From Marinobacter sp. THAF197a (GTDB lineage Bacteria; Pseudomonadota; Gammaproteobacteria; Pseudomonadales; Oleiphilaceae), in assembly GCF_009363275.1 (NCBI RefSeq), contig NZ_CP045324.1, positions 1,798,001-1,862,000 on the forward strand: a stretch of DNA of 64,000 nucleotides. Direction: 5' to 3'. Positions 52,493 through 60,866 of this stretch are shown here, piece by piece. The position numbers were made by a program, and so were the translations under genes. Within the stretch, counting starts at the first letter, position 1, and each line of letters starts with the position of its first letter. The notes under the pieces are model-generated. The model was given only the letters and a program-made list of their open reading frames with translations. It made no database searches and was not told where the DNA came from.

Positions 52493-53428
52493 GTGAATCG
52501 TATTCCTGAATCATTCAAAAAGCCGGCACTGCTGGCAGGTTGCGCGGCCCTGACACTTGCTTTCTCAGCAACGTCAATGGCGGCACCTATCATCATGGAA
52601 GGTGATTATGTTCGTACCGCCATCAGCGACAACGGCACGCTGGGGTACGGCGGAACAACCTCCCCAGGCTTGCTGCACGATCCAAGCGGCACACGCAGCT
52701 GGGGCGCAGAAGACTATCTGACTCCTGGCAGTCCCTGGGAAATGTTCGGTGTAAAGGCCGATCAGTTTGGTAACGTTCACAATAACAACGAGTGGCCCAG
52801 CAACATTGGTTCCACCTCCCTGACGGACATCAGCGGCGGTTCCGCCTTCGATAATCACGTGCTTTGGAGCGGAACCTACGGTGGGATGTTCAATATCACC
52901 CACGAATACATCTTCAATGACAATTACGAGCGCATTGATATCCTGACGTCCATCGAAGCTCTGACTGACCTGACCGGTCTGAAGTTTCTGCGCGCGATTG
53001 ATCCGGATCCTGACGTAAACACTTACGGTAGCTTCGACACCATCAATACCCGAGGCGGAGCAGGTATTGCCGAGGAAGACTTTGTGAACTCCCAGGGCGC
53101 CCAGACCGGCCTGACTCTTGGCTTGTACACAAACTCCTCCATAGAGCATAACACCGGTATTACCTCCTCCTGGAGCAACGACCCGGATGCCTACCTGGCG
53201 GGCCAGAACGACGGCAATGGTGATAACGTCATCGGCCTGGCGTTCAACATTGGCAACCTGTTCCAGGGTGACCTGGTCAAGCTGAGTTACTCCTATGTGA
53301 TGGGTGAAACCCTCGACAACGTCGACATTCCTGACGAGCCTGTGGCGAGTGTTCCTGAGCCGGGGACGTTGGGCCTGCTGGGTCTGGGCCTGGCTGGCTT
53401 GCTGGGCGTTCGTCGCCGTAACAAGTAA
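52493..53428 (+). CDS. PEP-CTERM sorting domain protein of unknown function
   Basis: 311 residues from a GTG start with GGGAG nine bases upstream. Signal peptide (LLAGCAALTLAFSATSMA). The body is rich in Asn, Asp, Gly and Thr, with no recognisable enzyme motif. C-terminus: VPEPGTLGLLGLGLAGLLG followed by VRRRNK, a textbook PEP motif, hydrophobic segment and basic end. It precedes the exopolysaccharide operon and is likely a matrix or surface protein processed by exosortase (inference from the family). Confidence 0.88.
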   Translation: MNRIPESFKKPALLAGCAALTLAFSATSMAAPIIMEGDYVRTAISDNGTLGYGGTTSPGLLHDPSGTRSWGAEDYLTPGSPWEMFGVKADQFGNVHNNNEWPSNIGSTSLTDISGGSAFDNHVLWSGTYGGMFNITHEYIFNDNYERIDILTSIEALTDLTGLKFLRAIDPDPDVNTYGSFDTINTRGGAGIAEEDFVNSQGAQTGLTLGLYTNSSIEHNTGITSSWSNDPDAYLAGQNDGNGDNVIGLAFNIGNLFQGDLVKLSYSYVMGETLDNVDIPDEPVASVPEPGTLGLLGLGLAGLLGVRRRNK

Positions 53429-53447
53429 ACCCTTGGGTCAAGCGCAT

Positions 53448-53486
53448 GATCGGGATCTCATCTGTGAGATTCCGATCTTTGTTTTT
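53448..53486 (+). terminator. Rho-independent terminator after the PEP-CTERM gene
   Basis: GATCGGGATCTCA and TGAGATTCCGATC form a 13-bp stem (one G-U pair) around TCTG, followed by TTTGTTTTT. It separates the PEP-CTERM gene from the exopolysaccharide operon. Confidence 0.88.
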
Positions 53487-53496
53487 AAAGGACTCA

Positions 53497-53546
53497 TTGA
53501 AGTTTCAGGAGATTGAAGTACAATTCTGTTACGGTTTGTTACGGTG
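53497..53546 (+). promoter_or_regulatory. Candidate promoter and direct-repeat operator of the exopolysaccharide operon
   Basis: TTGAAG (53497-53502), 16 bases, TACAAT (53519-53524). Immediately downstream TGTTACGGT occurs twice in tandem with a 10-base period (53527-53535, 53537-53545), the kind of direct repeat bound by response regulators. The start codon is 55 bases further on. Confidence 0.5.
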
Positions 53547-53600
53547 TGTAGCAAAGGATGCTGGCAGTACAGTGCAGTGTGAACCGCACAAGGAGTCGAC

Positions 53601-55013
53601 GTGGCCCACGTCAGGTTGTTCAGACACTATATTCACCTACCTTTTGTCATCCTTGGCCTGATTGATCTGGTCGTGATGGGCTTTGCCTTTGGTTTGGCGG
53701 TGTTCTTCCGCTTTTTTGGTGAAGTCGGTTTTTTCCTTGAACATCTGTATTTTGTCTTGCCCTCCATCATTACGTTTGCCCTGTTTAACCTGCTGGTTAT
53801 GATTGCCTTGGGTGTGCATCAGTCCCGGGTGGAAGAGGGCATGTCCGGCATGATGCTAAGAACCATCATGGCGATGATTCTGGCTATCCCGGTTCACGGT
53901 TTCGCTTACTTCATCGCGGATGACTGGCTTTGGTATCTGGGCAGTTTCGGCCTGCTCACCTCCGCCACAGTTCTGGCCATTTTCTCGCTGGGCATAGTGC
54001 GCGTGCTGTTTTTTGCCCTGGTTGGCAAAGAGGCTTTCAAGCGCCGGGTATTGGTTCTTGGCGCAGGGCACCGGGCCAGGCAACTGCTGGAAGATCTCAC
54101 CACCCCATTCAACCGCAAGGGGTTCACGCTTGATGGCTTTGTCCCACTCCCGGACGAACCCATCGAAGTGGGTGATCAGCACCTGATCAACCTGCCTACA
54201 TCATTACACGACTACGTATTGCGCCATCCCGTTCGGGAGATCGTGGTAGCTGTAGATGACCGCCGGCGCGGTTTGCCGATGGAAGACCTTCTGGAATGCA
54301 AAATGGAAGGTGTCAGTATTATTGACGGTGCCAATTTCTATGAGCGGGAATCGCGGAAAGTGGCCCTGGAAATGATCAGTCACGGTTGGCTGGTCTTTTC
54401 GGATGGTTTCTCAGTGTCGTCCGTTTACGGTGCGGGCAAGCGAACGCTCGATATTCTCGCGGCAGGCACACTGCTGCTGGCGACGTTTCCCATCATGATC
54501 CTCACCGCACTTGCCATCAAACTGGAAGACGGCTTCAAAGCGCCGGTGATCTATAGCCAGGAGCGGGTAGGGCTGAATAACAAAGTCTTCAAAGTTCATA
54601 AGTTTCGCTCAATGATCACCGATGCCGAAAAGGACGGAGCCGTCTGGGCAAAAAAGAACGATACCCGGGTAACTCGGGTTGGCGAGTTTATCCGGAAAGT
54701 CAGAATTGATGAGTTGCCACAGATCTTTAACGTTCTTAACGGCACCATGGCGTTTGTAGGGCCAAGGCCGGAACGCCCGGTATTCGTGGCGCAGTTATCA
54801 GAGAAGATCCCCTTTTACTCTGAACGCCACCGGGTAAAACCAGGCCTGACCGGCTGGGCGCAGCTATGCTTTGCCTACGCAGACAACGAAGAAGACACCC
54901 GGGAAAAGCTTCGTTACGACCTTTATTACATAAAGAATCAGAGTTTGCTTCTTGATCTGTTGGTTATAATTCAGACAGTAGAAGTGGTATTGTTCAAAAA
55001 AGGATCAAGGTAG
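53601..55013 (+). CDS. Undecaprenyl-phosphate sugar transferase, exosortase-system type
   Basis: Initiates exopolysaccharide repeat synthesis by putting a sugar phosphate on undecaprenyl phosphate. 470 residues: four to five N-terminal membrane segments, a nucleotide-binding CoA-binding-like domain (KRRVLVLGAGHRARQLLEDL), one more membrane segment, and the bacterial sugar-transferase domain (VIYSQERVGLNNKVFKVHKF, VRIDELPQIFNVLNGTMAFV, GPRPERP). A GTG start with AGGAG nine bases upstream. The TIGR03013-like type goes with exosortase A/PEP-CTERM loci. Confidence 0.9.
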   Translation: MAHVRLFRHYIHLPFVILGLIDLVVMGFAFGLAVFFRFFGEVGFFLEHLYFVLPSIITFALFNLLVMIALGVHQSRVEEGMSGMMLRTIMAMILAIPVHGFAYFIADDWLWYLGSFGLLTSATVLAIFSLGIVRVLFFALVGKEAFKRRVLVLGAGHRARQLLEDLTTPFNRKGFTLDGFVPLPDEPIEVGDQHLINLPTSLHDYVLRHPVREIVVAVDDRRRGLPMEDLLECKMEGVSIIDGANFYERESRKVALEMISHGWLVFSDGFSVSSVYGAGKRTLDILAAGTLLLATFPIMILTALAIKLEDGFKAPVIYSQERVGLNNKVFKVHKFRSMITDAEKDGAVWAKKNDTRVTRVGEFIRKVRIDELPQIFNVLNGTMAFVGPRPERPVFVAQLSEKIPFYSERHRVKPGLTGWAQLCFAYADNEEDTREKLRYDLYYIKNQSLLLDLLVIIQTVEVVLFKKGSR

Positions 55014-55077
55014 TTTCGGGAGTAAGCTGTTCCCGAAACATGGAATGCAGCACGGACCTCACAAGAGAGGGTATACG

Positions 55078-55722
55078 ATGTCACGGAAGTATCTCACCCA
55101 AGGGCTGTTTGTGTCCTTCATGGCGGTAGCTTTGGCAACAGGTTGTGCAGGGCCGTCCGCATCTTCTCCTGACAAGATTCAGCGAGCACTCGCACTGGAT
55201 ACCCGCGACAGTGTGGACCAGTACATACTCGGTGCTACGGATGTTGTCCGGGTGTCTGTGTGGCGTAACGAGGACCTGAGTATCTCGGTTCCAGTGCGCC
55301 CGGATGGAAAAATATCCGTACCGCTGGTTGGTGATGTTCAGGCCAGTGGCAGAACGCCTGAGGAGCTTGCCAGCTCAATCCGGGCATCTCTGGCTGAATA
55401 TATACGTGAACCGCAGGTAAGCGTGGTGGTGACCTCCATGGGCAGCCATGAGTTCACTGACCGGGTGCGTGTGACCGGTGCTGTGCGCCAGCCTGTGTCT
55501 ATTCCCCATCGCAGTGGCATGACGGTACTGGATATGTTTCTCAATGCTGGCGGCGCCAACGAGTTTGCTGCCCTCAACAGGTCCATGCTGTACCGCAAGG
55601 TGGGTAACGAGGTAGTTGCCATCCCTGTAAAGCTGGATGACATCCTGAGCAAGGGCCAGGTTGAAACCAATTATTCCATGCGCCCGGGCGACATCCTGAC
55701 CATCCCGGAACGCAGTTTCTGA
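55078..55722 (+). CDS. Polysaccharide export lipoprotein (Wza-like, exosortase-system type)
   Basis: Outer membrane or periplasmic export protein. 214 residues starting MSRKYLTQG, with lipobox ATGC about residue 22. The Poly_export domain (YILGATDVVRVSVWRNEDLS) and a SLBB domain (RVRVTGAVRQPVSIPHRSGM) follow. It is shorter than E. coli Wza and lacks its C-terminal membrane helix, as is usual for exosortase-linked versions. GAGAGGG upstream supports this ATG. Confidence 0.88.
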   Translation: MSRKYLTQGLFVSFMAVALATGCAGPSASSPDKIQRALALDTRDSVDQYILGATDVVRVSVWRNEDLSISVPVRPDGKISVPLVGDVQASGRTPEELASSIRASLAEYIREPQVSVVVTSMGSHEFTDRVRVTGAVRQPVSIPHRSGMTVLDMFLNAGGANEFAALNRSMLYRKVGNEVVAIPVKLDDILSKGQVETNYSMRPGDILTIPERSF

Positions 55723-55763
55723 CAGACGTTGTCTGAACCATTGGTCTCGAATCGAGTGTAGTT

Positions 55764-57281
55764 ATGGCATTACCGTTATCGCAGTTACCGCAAGAGATTA
55801 TTCGCGAAGTGCGCCAGCGCAAGGGCCTGGCGTTCTTGTTGTTTGTGGTTGTCAGTTTTGCGGTGCTGGGTGCCGGGTTCATATGGCCTTACAAGTACCA
55901 GGCAGACACCATTATCTTCGTGGATGACCGGAATATTATTGCGCCTTTGATGGAAGGGCGTGCGGTTACAACCAAGATAAATGATCGAACATCGGCGGCC
56001 CGAGAGCTTCTGATGAGCCGAACCTTAATTGAGCGGGTGGCTTCAGACCCGGAGATCTACCGCAACGCTTCTATGGACCCGGATGCTTTGGAAGGGCGCA
56101 TTGCCAAAATCCGAAGTGGGCTATCGGTGCGCCCCCGGGGCGACAGCTACTTCAGCATTGGCTTTTCTTCGACTTCCCAAATGGAAGCCTTCCGTGTAGC
56201 CCAAAAGCTTGGCCAGGTGTTCATAGAAGAAACCAAAGACCGGAAGCGGTCAGAAAGCCGCAACGCCTATGACTTCATCGACAAGCAGGTGAAAAGTTAC
56301 GAGCAACAACTGACCCAGGCCGAAAACCGCCTGAAACAGTTTCTCTCCGAAAACACCGACGGCACGGAGCAGGAGGCAAACTCCAGAATGGCTCAGCTGC
56401 GTAACCAGCTGGAGTTGGCTCAGCTAGAAAAGGAAGAGCTGAGAACACGTATTGCTTCTTTGCAAGGACAACTCAACAACATCCGGCCGACCATTCGCCA
56501 GGGCAGAACCGAGGATGCGTTCCGGGAGCGGATTCGGACACTGGAAGAGCGATTGGATGCCTTGAGGCTCCAATACCACGACACCTATCCGGATATTGTG
56601 ATCACCCAGGAACAGCTGGCCGAGCTCAAACGCCAACGGGATCTGGCTGCGGCACAGCAAGGCGGCACCACCTCCCTTGATGGCGAAGAGGCAGTGAACC
56701 CACTTTACCAGGAACTCAGCGCTGCACTCTCCAAAACCCGGGCTGACATGGCGACCATTGATACCCGTATCAACTCGTTACAGCGCCTTATGGAGCAGCA
56801 AACACAACGCATGGAGCGCATACAGGCAAATAAAGCCCAGTATTCGGAACTCACCCGAGACATGGAAGTAAACCGCGAAATCTATGATGACCTGCTCAAG
56901 CGTCGGGAAAAAGCGCGGGTGTCCATGCATCTTGATATAGAAGGGCAGGGATTGAATTACCGAATTAACGAAGCGGCACAGTTCCCCAGAACGCCTTCTG
57001 GCCCCCAGTTTTCCATGTTCGCCATGGCCGGGCTGTTCCTTGGGTTGGCAGCGCCTTTTGGGGCGGTTGCCGGATTGCTCCAGGTAGATCCCCGAATTCG
57101 TGCCCGTAAGCAGCTTGAAGACGGCATCGGTTTACCGGTCCTGATCGAAATTCCGGAAGTGCGCACCCCCTTTGAGAAACGCCGGGACCGGCGGGTCACC
57201 ATGATGGTCGGCATTTTTGTCGTGTTAACTGCAGCGGTGTATATCACCATCGTTGTGCTCGCCCAACTGGGAGTGATCTGA
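55764..57281 (+). CDS. Chain-length determinant (Wzz/GumC-like, exosortase-system type)
   Basis: Inner membrane polysaccharide co-polymerase. 505 residues: one membrane segment near 26-45 (GLAFLLFVVVSFAVLGAGF), a Wzz domain, long coiled coils from about 165 to 385 (QAENRLKQFLSENTDGTEQE; RIRTLEERLDALRLQYHD), then PRTPSGPQ and further membrane segments at about 418-440 and near the end. No kinase domain is fused. Its stop overlaps the next gene's ATG by one base. Confidence 0.9.
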   Translation: MALPLSQLPQEIIREVRQRKGLAFLLFVVVSFAVLGAGFIWPYKYQADTIIFVDDRNIIAPLMEGRAVTTKINDRTSAARELLMSRTLIERVASDPEIYRNASMDPDALEGRIAKIRSGLSVRPRGDSYFSIGFSSTSQMEAFRVAQKLGQVFIEETKDRKRSESRNAYDFIDKQVKSYEQQLTQAENRLKQFLSENTDGTEQEANSRMAQLRNQLELAQLEKEELRTRIASLQGQLNNIRPTIRQGRTEDAFRERIRTLEERLDALRLQYHDTYPDIVITQEQLAELKRQRDLAAAQQGGTTSLDGEEAVNPLYQELSAALSKTRADMATIDTRINSLQRLMEQQTQRMERIQANKAQYSELTRDMEVNREIYDDLLKRREKARVSMHLDIEGQGLNYRINEAAQFPRTPSGPQFSMFAMAGLFLGLAAPFGAVAGLLQVDPRIRARKQLEDGIGLPVLIEIPEVRTPFEKRRDRRVTMMVGIFVVLTAAVYITIVVLAQLGVI

Positions 57282-58180
57282 TGCCAGAACAACGAAATGA
57301 TCAGCCCGAACTGGATCCAACAGAGCAACGCTCTGGACATTCCGATGCCCAAGATGCCCGGAGCGCCGAAGAACAGTCTTTCTGGTTGAAGCGCAAAGAG
57401 CGTCTCAAGCAGGAGCTCGGACACTTTGACGAAGACGATTCGAGAATGCTGGTGCCCAGCTCCCTTGAGCTGGGGCCGGGCGCTGTCGACAAATATGTCA
57501 TCAGCAAGCAGATCGTTCGGATGCAGGAGCCCAGACGGCTGACACCTGATGACCTGGATGAACGTCGCATTATCTATCCTGAATCCCGCAACCGGACCCT
57601 CGTTAACCGGTTTCGGGATCTGCGGACCAAGCTTCTGGAGCTTTCCGGCGGCAACAATTTCACCCTCGTGGTGAGCGGAGCCTCTTCAGGGGCTGGGTCA
57701 TCCTTCGTAGCGCTCAACCTGGCCGCAGCCTTTGCCTTTGACCAGGCGAAAACCGCGCTGATCATTGACTGCAACCTTCGGGAGCCGTCCCTGCACACCA
57801 CGCTTGATGTGTTGCCAGAAACGGGCCTGACAGACTTCCTGGATGACCCAGACTATGACATCGCCAGAATCCTTTACCCAACGGGTATCCCGAGGCTGAG
57901 ACTGATCCCGGCTGGCAGCCGCCGTGAAACGCCGTCGGAATTCTTCACATCGTTCCGAATGAAGCAGTTCCTGCAAGCCGTTCGCCGCCGCTACCCAGAT
58001 CGCTTCATTGTTTTGGATACTGCGCCCATTTCTGAATCACCTGACGCTAGGATTCTGACCGAATTGTGTGACTACGCCATGCTGGTGGTTCCTCACGGCA
58101 AGATCACAGCAACTACCGCTGAGCATGCTGCCACGGCTTTCAACCCGGATAAATTTGTGGGAGCGGTGATCAATGGATAG
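57281..58180 (+). CDS. Degenerate tyrosine-kinase/MinD-like ATPase homologue of the exopolysaccharide locus
   Basis: 299 residues, aligned by position and shape with the BY-kinase partner of Wzz proteins (CpsD/TIGR03018-like). The Walker A segment reads VVSGASSGAGSSFVALNLA (residues 130-148), with no Lys where GEGKS/T is expected. Walker A' reads IIDCNLREP, with Asn for the usual Asp. A Walker B-like FIVLDTAP remains, and there is no C-terminal tyrosine cluster. So it is probably not an active autokinase and may be a structural regulator. It overlaps the next gene by eight bases. Confidence 0.82.
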   Translation: MPEQRNDQPELDPTEQRSGHSDAQDARSAEEQSFWLKRKERLKQELGHFDEDDSRMLVPSSLELGPGAVDKYVISKQIVRMQEPRRLTPDDLDERRIIYPESRNRTLVNRFRDLRTKLLELSGGNNFTLVVSGASSGAGSSFVALNLAAAFAFDQAKTALIIDCNLREPSLHTTLDVLPETGLTDFLDDPDYDIARILYPTGIPRLRLIPAGSRRETPSEFFTSFRMKQFLQAVRRRYPDRFIVLDTAPISESPDARILTELCDYAMLVVPHGKITATTAEHAATAFNPDKFVGAVING

Positions 58181-59462
58181 CAAGCAGGGCGCAGGGATGC
58201 CCCACAGCAGAATACTGGCGATCGGGTTTTTGCTGGTATGTTCCGGTGCTGCAACCACCGCCCAAGGTAATTCAGAGGTCACCGGGGGCCTGGACACCCG
58301 TTTCACCGATAATGCCCGCAAAACCAGTAGCGGAGAAACCAGCGATATGGAAACCCGGGCCTACATCAGAGCTGGCTATCGCACTGACCCCGGCCGCTGT
58401 AATGCAGACTTTACCGGTACTCTGGGCTATTCCCTGTGGCACGACAACTCCTTTGATGACGAAGCCTTTGGTGAGATGGACTTCATCGGTGATTGCGAAC
58501 TGGCGAACCGTTTTTACTGGGATGTCAGCAACAACCTACGTGAAGTGAACCAGGACGCGGCCCAGAGCAACACCCCTGACAACCGAACTCGCAAAAACGT
58601 ATTCAGCACCGGCCCCCGTTACCTTTTGCGCGTGAACGATACCAACTGGCTGAACTTGTCGGCCCGATATGAAAACGTAGAGTTCAGTGAGCCAGAAGAA
58701 TCAGACAGCGAACGCTACATCGGCTCCGTGGCGTGGAACCACATCGTAAGCCAGACACTGACTGCCGGCGTGAGCACCTCCTACAGTCGGACCGAGTACG
58801 ACACCGATGCAGAGGTTGATGTAAAGAGCGCCAGACTGACGTTTTCCAACGTATGGGCCACCACAAGATTGTCCGGTGCCATTGGGGTGAGCGAAATAGA
58901 AACCCGCTTTGGTTCAACCACCCAAAGCAGCGACGGCCTGATCGGCGAGTTGGACCTCACACGCACCATTACCCCAAGCCTGGATTGGTACCTGCGCGGT
59001 GCCCGGGAGCTAACCGACCGCACCTCCAGCTTTGACATCCGATTTGGCGAGTTCGAGTTCAACCTGCGTGACAGTATCTCGGTTGAAACGACAACGCTCT
59101 CTACCGGTATCAACCAGCGTTATTCAGACCGGTCATCGCTGACCGTTGATGTCTATGCCAGCCAGGCGGATTACCTGGAATCACCGGAACGTGAAGACAA
59201 GTCTGGGCTTAATGCCCGCTATTCCAGGCCGTTGACCGAACTGGCCAGCGGCTACGCCAGCATCGGCTATGACTACACCAAATTCCAGAGCGACCAGGCA
59301 GATGACCGCACACTTCGGCTGGAAGCCGGTACCGAGTACCAGGCCACTCGCGACTTTAATTTGGTGGCGAAAGTTGGGCACGAAAGAAAAGTAAGTGATG
59401 TGCCTACCCGGGAGTACGACGAGAACTGGGTGTTGGTTGGGGTGGAGTACCGGTTTCGGTAG
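58173..59462 (+). CDS. Exosortase-locus outer membrane beta-barrel protein (TIGR03016-like)
   Basis: 429 residues. Signal peptide (ILAIGFLLVCSGAATTAQG) then many amphipathic beta strands (NSEVTGGLDTRFTDNARK, YIGSVAWNHIVSQTLTAG, RSSLTVDVYASQADYLESP), ending WVLVGVEYRFR with a C-terminal aromatic. Fits the PEP-CTERM-system-associated barrel found in these operons; likely part of polysaccharide secretion through the outer membrane (inference). Confidence 0.82.
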   Translation: MDSKQGAGMPHSRILAIGFLLVCSGAATTAQGNSEVTGGLDTRFTDNARKTSSGETSDMETRAYIRAGYRTDPGRCNADFTGTLGYSLWHDNSFDDEAFGEMDFIGDCELANRFYWDVSNNLREVNQDAAQSNTPDNRTRKNVFSTGPRYLLRVNDTNWLNLSARYENVEFSEPEESDSERYIGSVAWNHIVSQTLTAGVSTSYSRTEYDTDAEVDVKSARLTFSNVWATTRLSGAIGVSEIETRFGSTTQSSDGLIGELDLTRTITPSLDWYLRGARELTDRTSSFDIRFGEFEFNLRDSISVETTTLSTGINQRYSDRSSLTVDVYASQADYLESPEREDKSGLNARYSRPLTELASGYASIGYDYTKFQSDQADDRTLRLEAGTEYQATRDFNLVAKVGHERKVSDVPTREYDENWVLVGVEYRFR

Positions 59463-59473
59463 GTGAAAGAAAA

Positions 59474-59869
59474 ATGCTGACGAATGCTGAAGGAATAGTG
59501 AACAAGCTTGCCGCCTACGGGCTGGCGGGCATTGTTGGCACACTGTTTCACTATCTGACCCTGTATATCTTTGTGGAATTTGCTGGTGTCGGTGTTCTTT
59601 CCGCAACCGGTATTGGATTTGTGGTTGGCGCGGTAATCAACCACGAACTTAACCGGCGCTATGTATTCAGGGGCGCCGGTGGGCGATACGCCGAGACTGC
59701 TGTAAGGTTTTTCGCCATAGCGGTGCTTGGTTTTTGTATGAACATGCTGGCGATGCACCTATTGCATTCGCTGATGCATGTCTATTACTTGTTGGCGCAA
59801 TTGATAGCGACAGCCGGGGTGTTCCTGGTTACTTTCGTTTTAAACAAGTCTTGGACGTTCAGGACATAG
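59474..59869 (+). CDS. GtrA-family membrane protein
   Basis: 131 residues with four membrane segments (LAGIVGTLFHYLTLYIFVEF, VLSATGIGFVVGAVINHEL, FFAIAVLGFCMNMLAMHLL, LLAQLIATAGVFLVTFVLN) and the family ending NKSWTFRT. GtrA proteins are proposed flippases for undecaprenyl-linked sugars and work with a GtrB-type transferase, which follows after one base. Part of an inserted three-gene cassette in the exopolysaccharide operon. Confidence 0.88.
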   Translation: MLTNAEGIVNKLAAYGLAGIVGTLFHYLTLYIFVEFAGVGVLSATGIGFVVGAVINHELNRRYVFRGAGGRYAETAVRFFAIAVLGFCMNMLAMHLLHSLMHVYYLLAQLIATAGVFLVTFVLNKSWTFRT

Positions 59870-59870
59870 G

Positions 59871-60866
59871 ATGGCGGGTCGAATGGATTCTTTGACGGTA
59901 CTGGTGCCGGTCTATAATGAGGAAGCTGTAATCGATGAGTTCTATCGTCGAACGGTGGCAGTGTGCGAAAGCCTCGACAGAACGCAGTTCGAGATCCTTT
60001 TTGTAGATGATGGAAGCTCTGACGAGTCATGCGACATTATCAGTGGATTGATTGCGAAGGATCCGCGCCTCTCATTGCTCCGACTTTCAAGGAACTTTGG
60101 AAAAGAAGCCGCGTTAACGGCGGGACTTGATCATGTGGATGCTGATGCCACTGTTATCATCGATGCAGACCTTCAGGACCCCCCGGAACTTATTCCGGAC
60201 ATGCTCGCTCTCTGGAAAGAAGGATACGACACTGTATATGGCCAGAGAACGGAGCGGCACGGCGAGTCTTTCCTTAAAAAGCTAACAGCCAGTGCTTTTT
60301 ACCGTTTGATGGCCCACGTCGGACGATTCTCGATTCCTCGGGATACAGGAGATTTTCGCCTGCTAAGCCGGCGAGCGGTGAATGCGCTGCGGAGCCTGCC
60401 GGAGTCCAACCGCTTTATGAAAGGGCTATTCTCCTGGATTGGCTACCCTCAAATCGCGCTCAAGTATTCCCGTGATCCCCGCCATGCGGGAGAAACCAAA
60501 TTCAATTACTGGAAGCTGTGGAACTTTGCACTTGATGGTATCACATCTTTCACCACAATCCCCTTGAAACTGGCGTCTTACATCGGGGTCTTTCTGGCCT
60601 TCGGCTCCTTTGTTTACGGCGCCTACGTTATTGTCAAAACCCTGATCTGGGGGGATCCGGTTCCCGGTTACCCGTCATTGATGACCGTGATTCTTTTCAT
60701 TGGTGGTATCCAGCTCATGTTCCTAGGCGTACTGGGGGAATACCTCGGGCGAATGTTCGACGAGACCAAACGCCGCCCTCTTTATCTTATTCAGGAGCAT
60801 GTTCGTGGTCCCGATTTCAGGGGCTCGGTTGGTGCGGCAGAGTATGCTAGGGAAAATGTCAAATGA
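59871..60866 (+). CDS. GtrB/DPM1-like family 2 glycosyltransferase
   Basis: 331 residues. Transfers a sugar from a nucleotide sugar to undecaprenyl phosphate. GT-A motifs: LVPVYNEEAVIDEFYRR, FVDDGSSDES, DADLQDPPEL (DxD), and the FRLLSRRAVNALRSLPESNR family stretch. Two C-terminal membrane segments (LASYIGVFLAFGSFVYGAYV; MTVILFIGGIQLMFLGVLGE). ATG 59871 or 59883 are both possible. Pairs with GtrA. Confidence 0.92.
   Translation: MAGRMDSLTVLVPVYNEEAVIDEFYRRTVAVCESLDRTQFEILFVDDGSSDESCDIISGLIAKDPRLSLLRLSRNFGKEAALTAGLDHVDADATVIIDADLQDPPELIPDMLALWKEGYDTVYGQRTERHGESFLKKLTASAFYRLMAHVGRFSIPRDTGDFRLLSRRAVNALRSLPESNRFMKGLFSWIGYPQIALKYSRDPRHAGETKFNYWKLWNFALDGITSFTTIPLKLASYIGVFLAFGSFVYGAYVIVKTLIWGDPVPGYPSLMTVILFIGGIQLMFLGVLGEYLGRMFDETKRRPLYLIQEHVRGPDFRGSVGAAEYARENVK

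Noticed and set aside
53562..53577. Sigma-54-like TGGCAGTACAGTGCAG before the exopolysaccharide operon
   Set aside because: The GG-GC distance is 9 bases, not 10, which is normally not functional; a sigma-70-type pair lies upstream.
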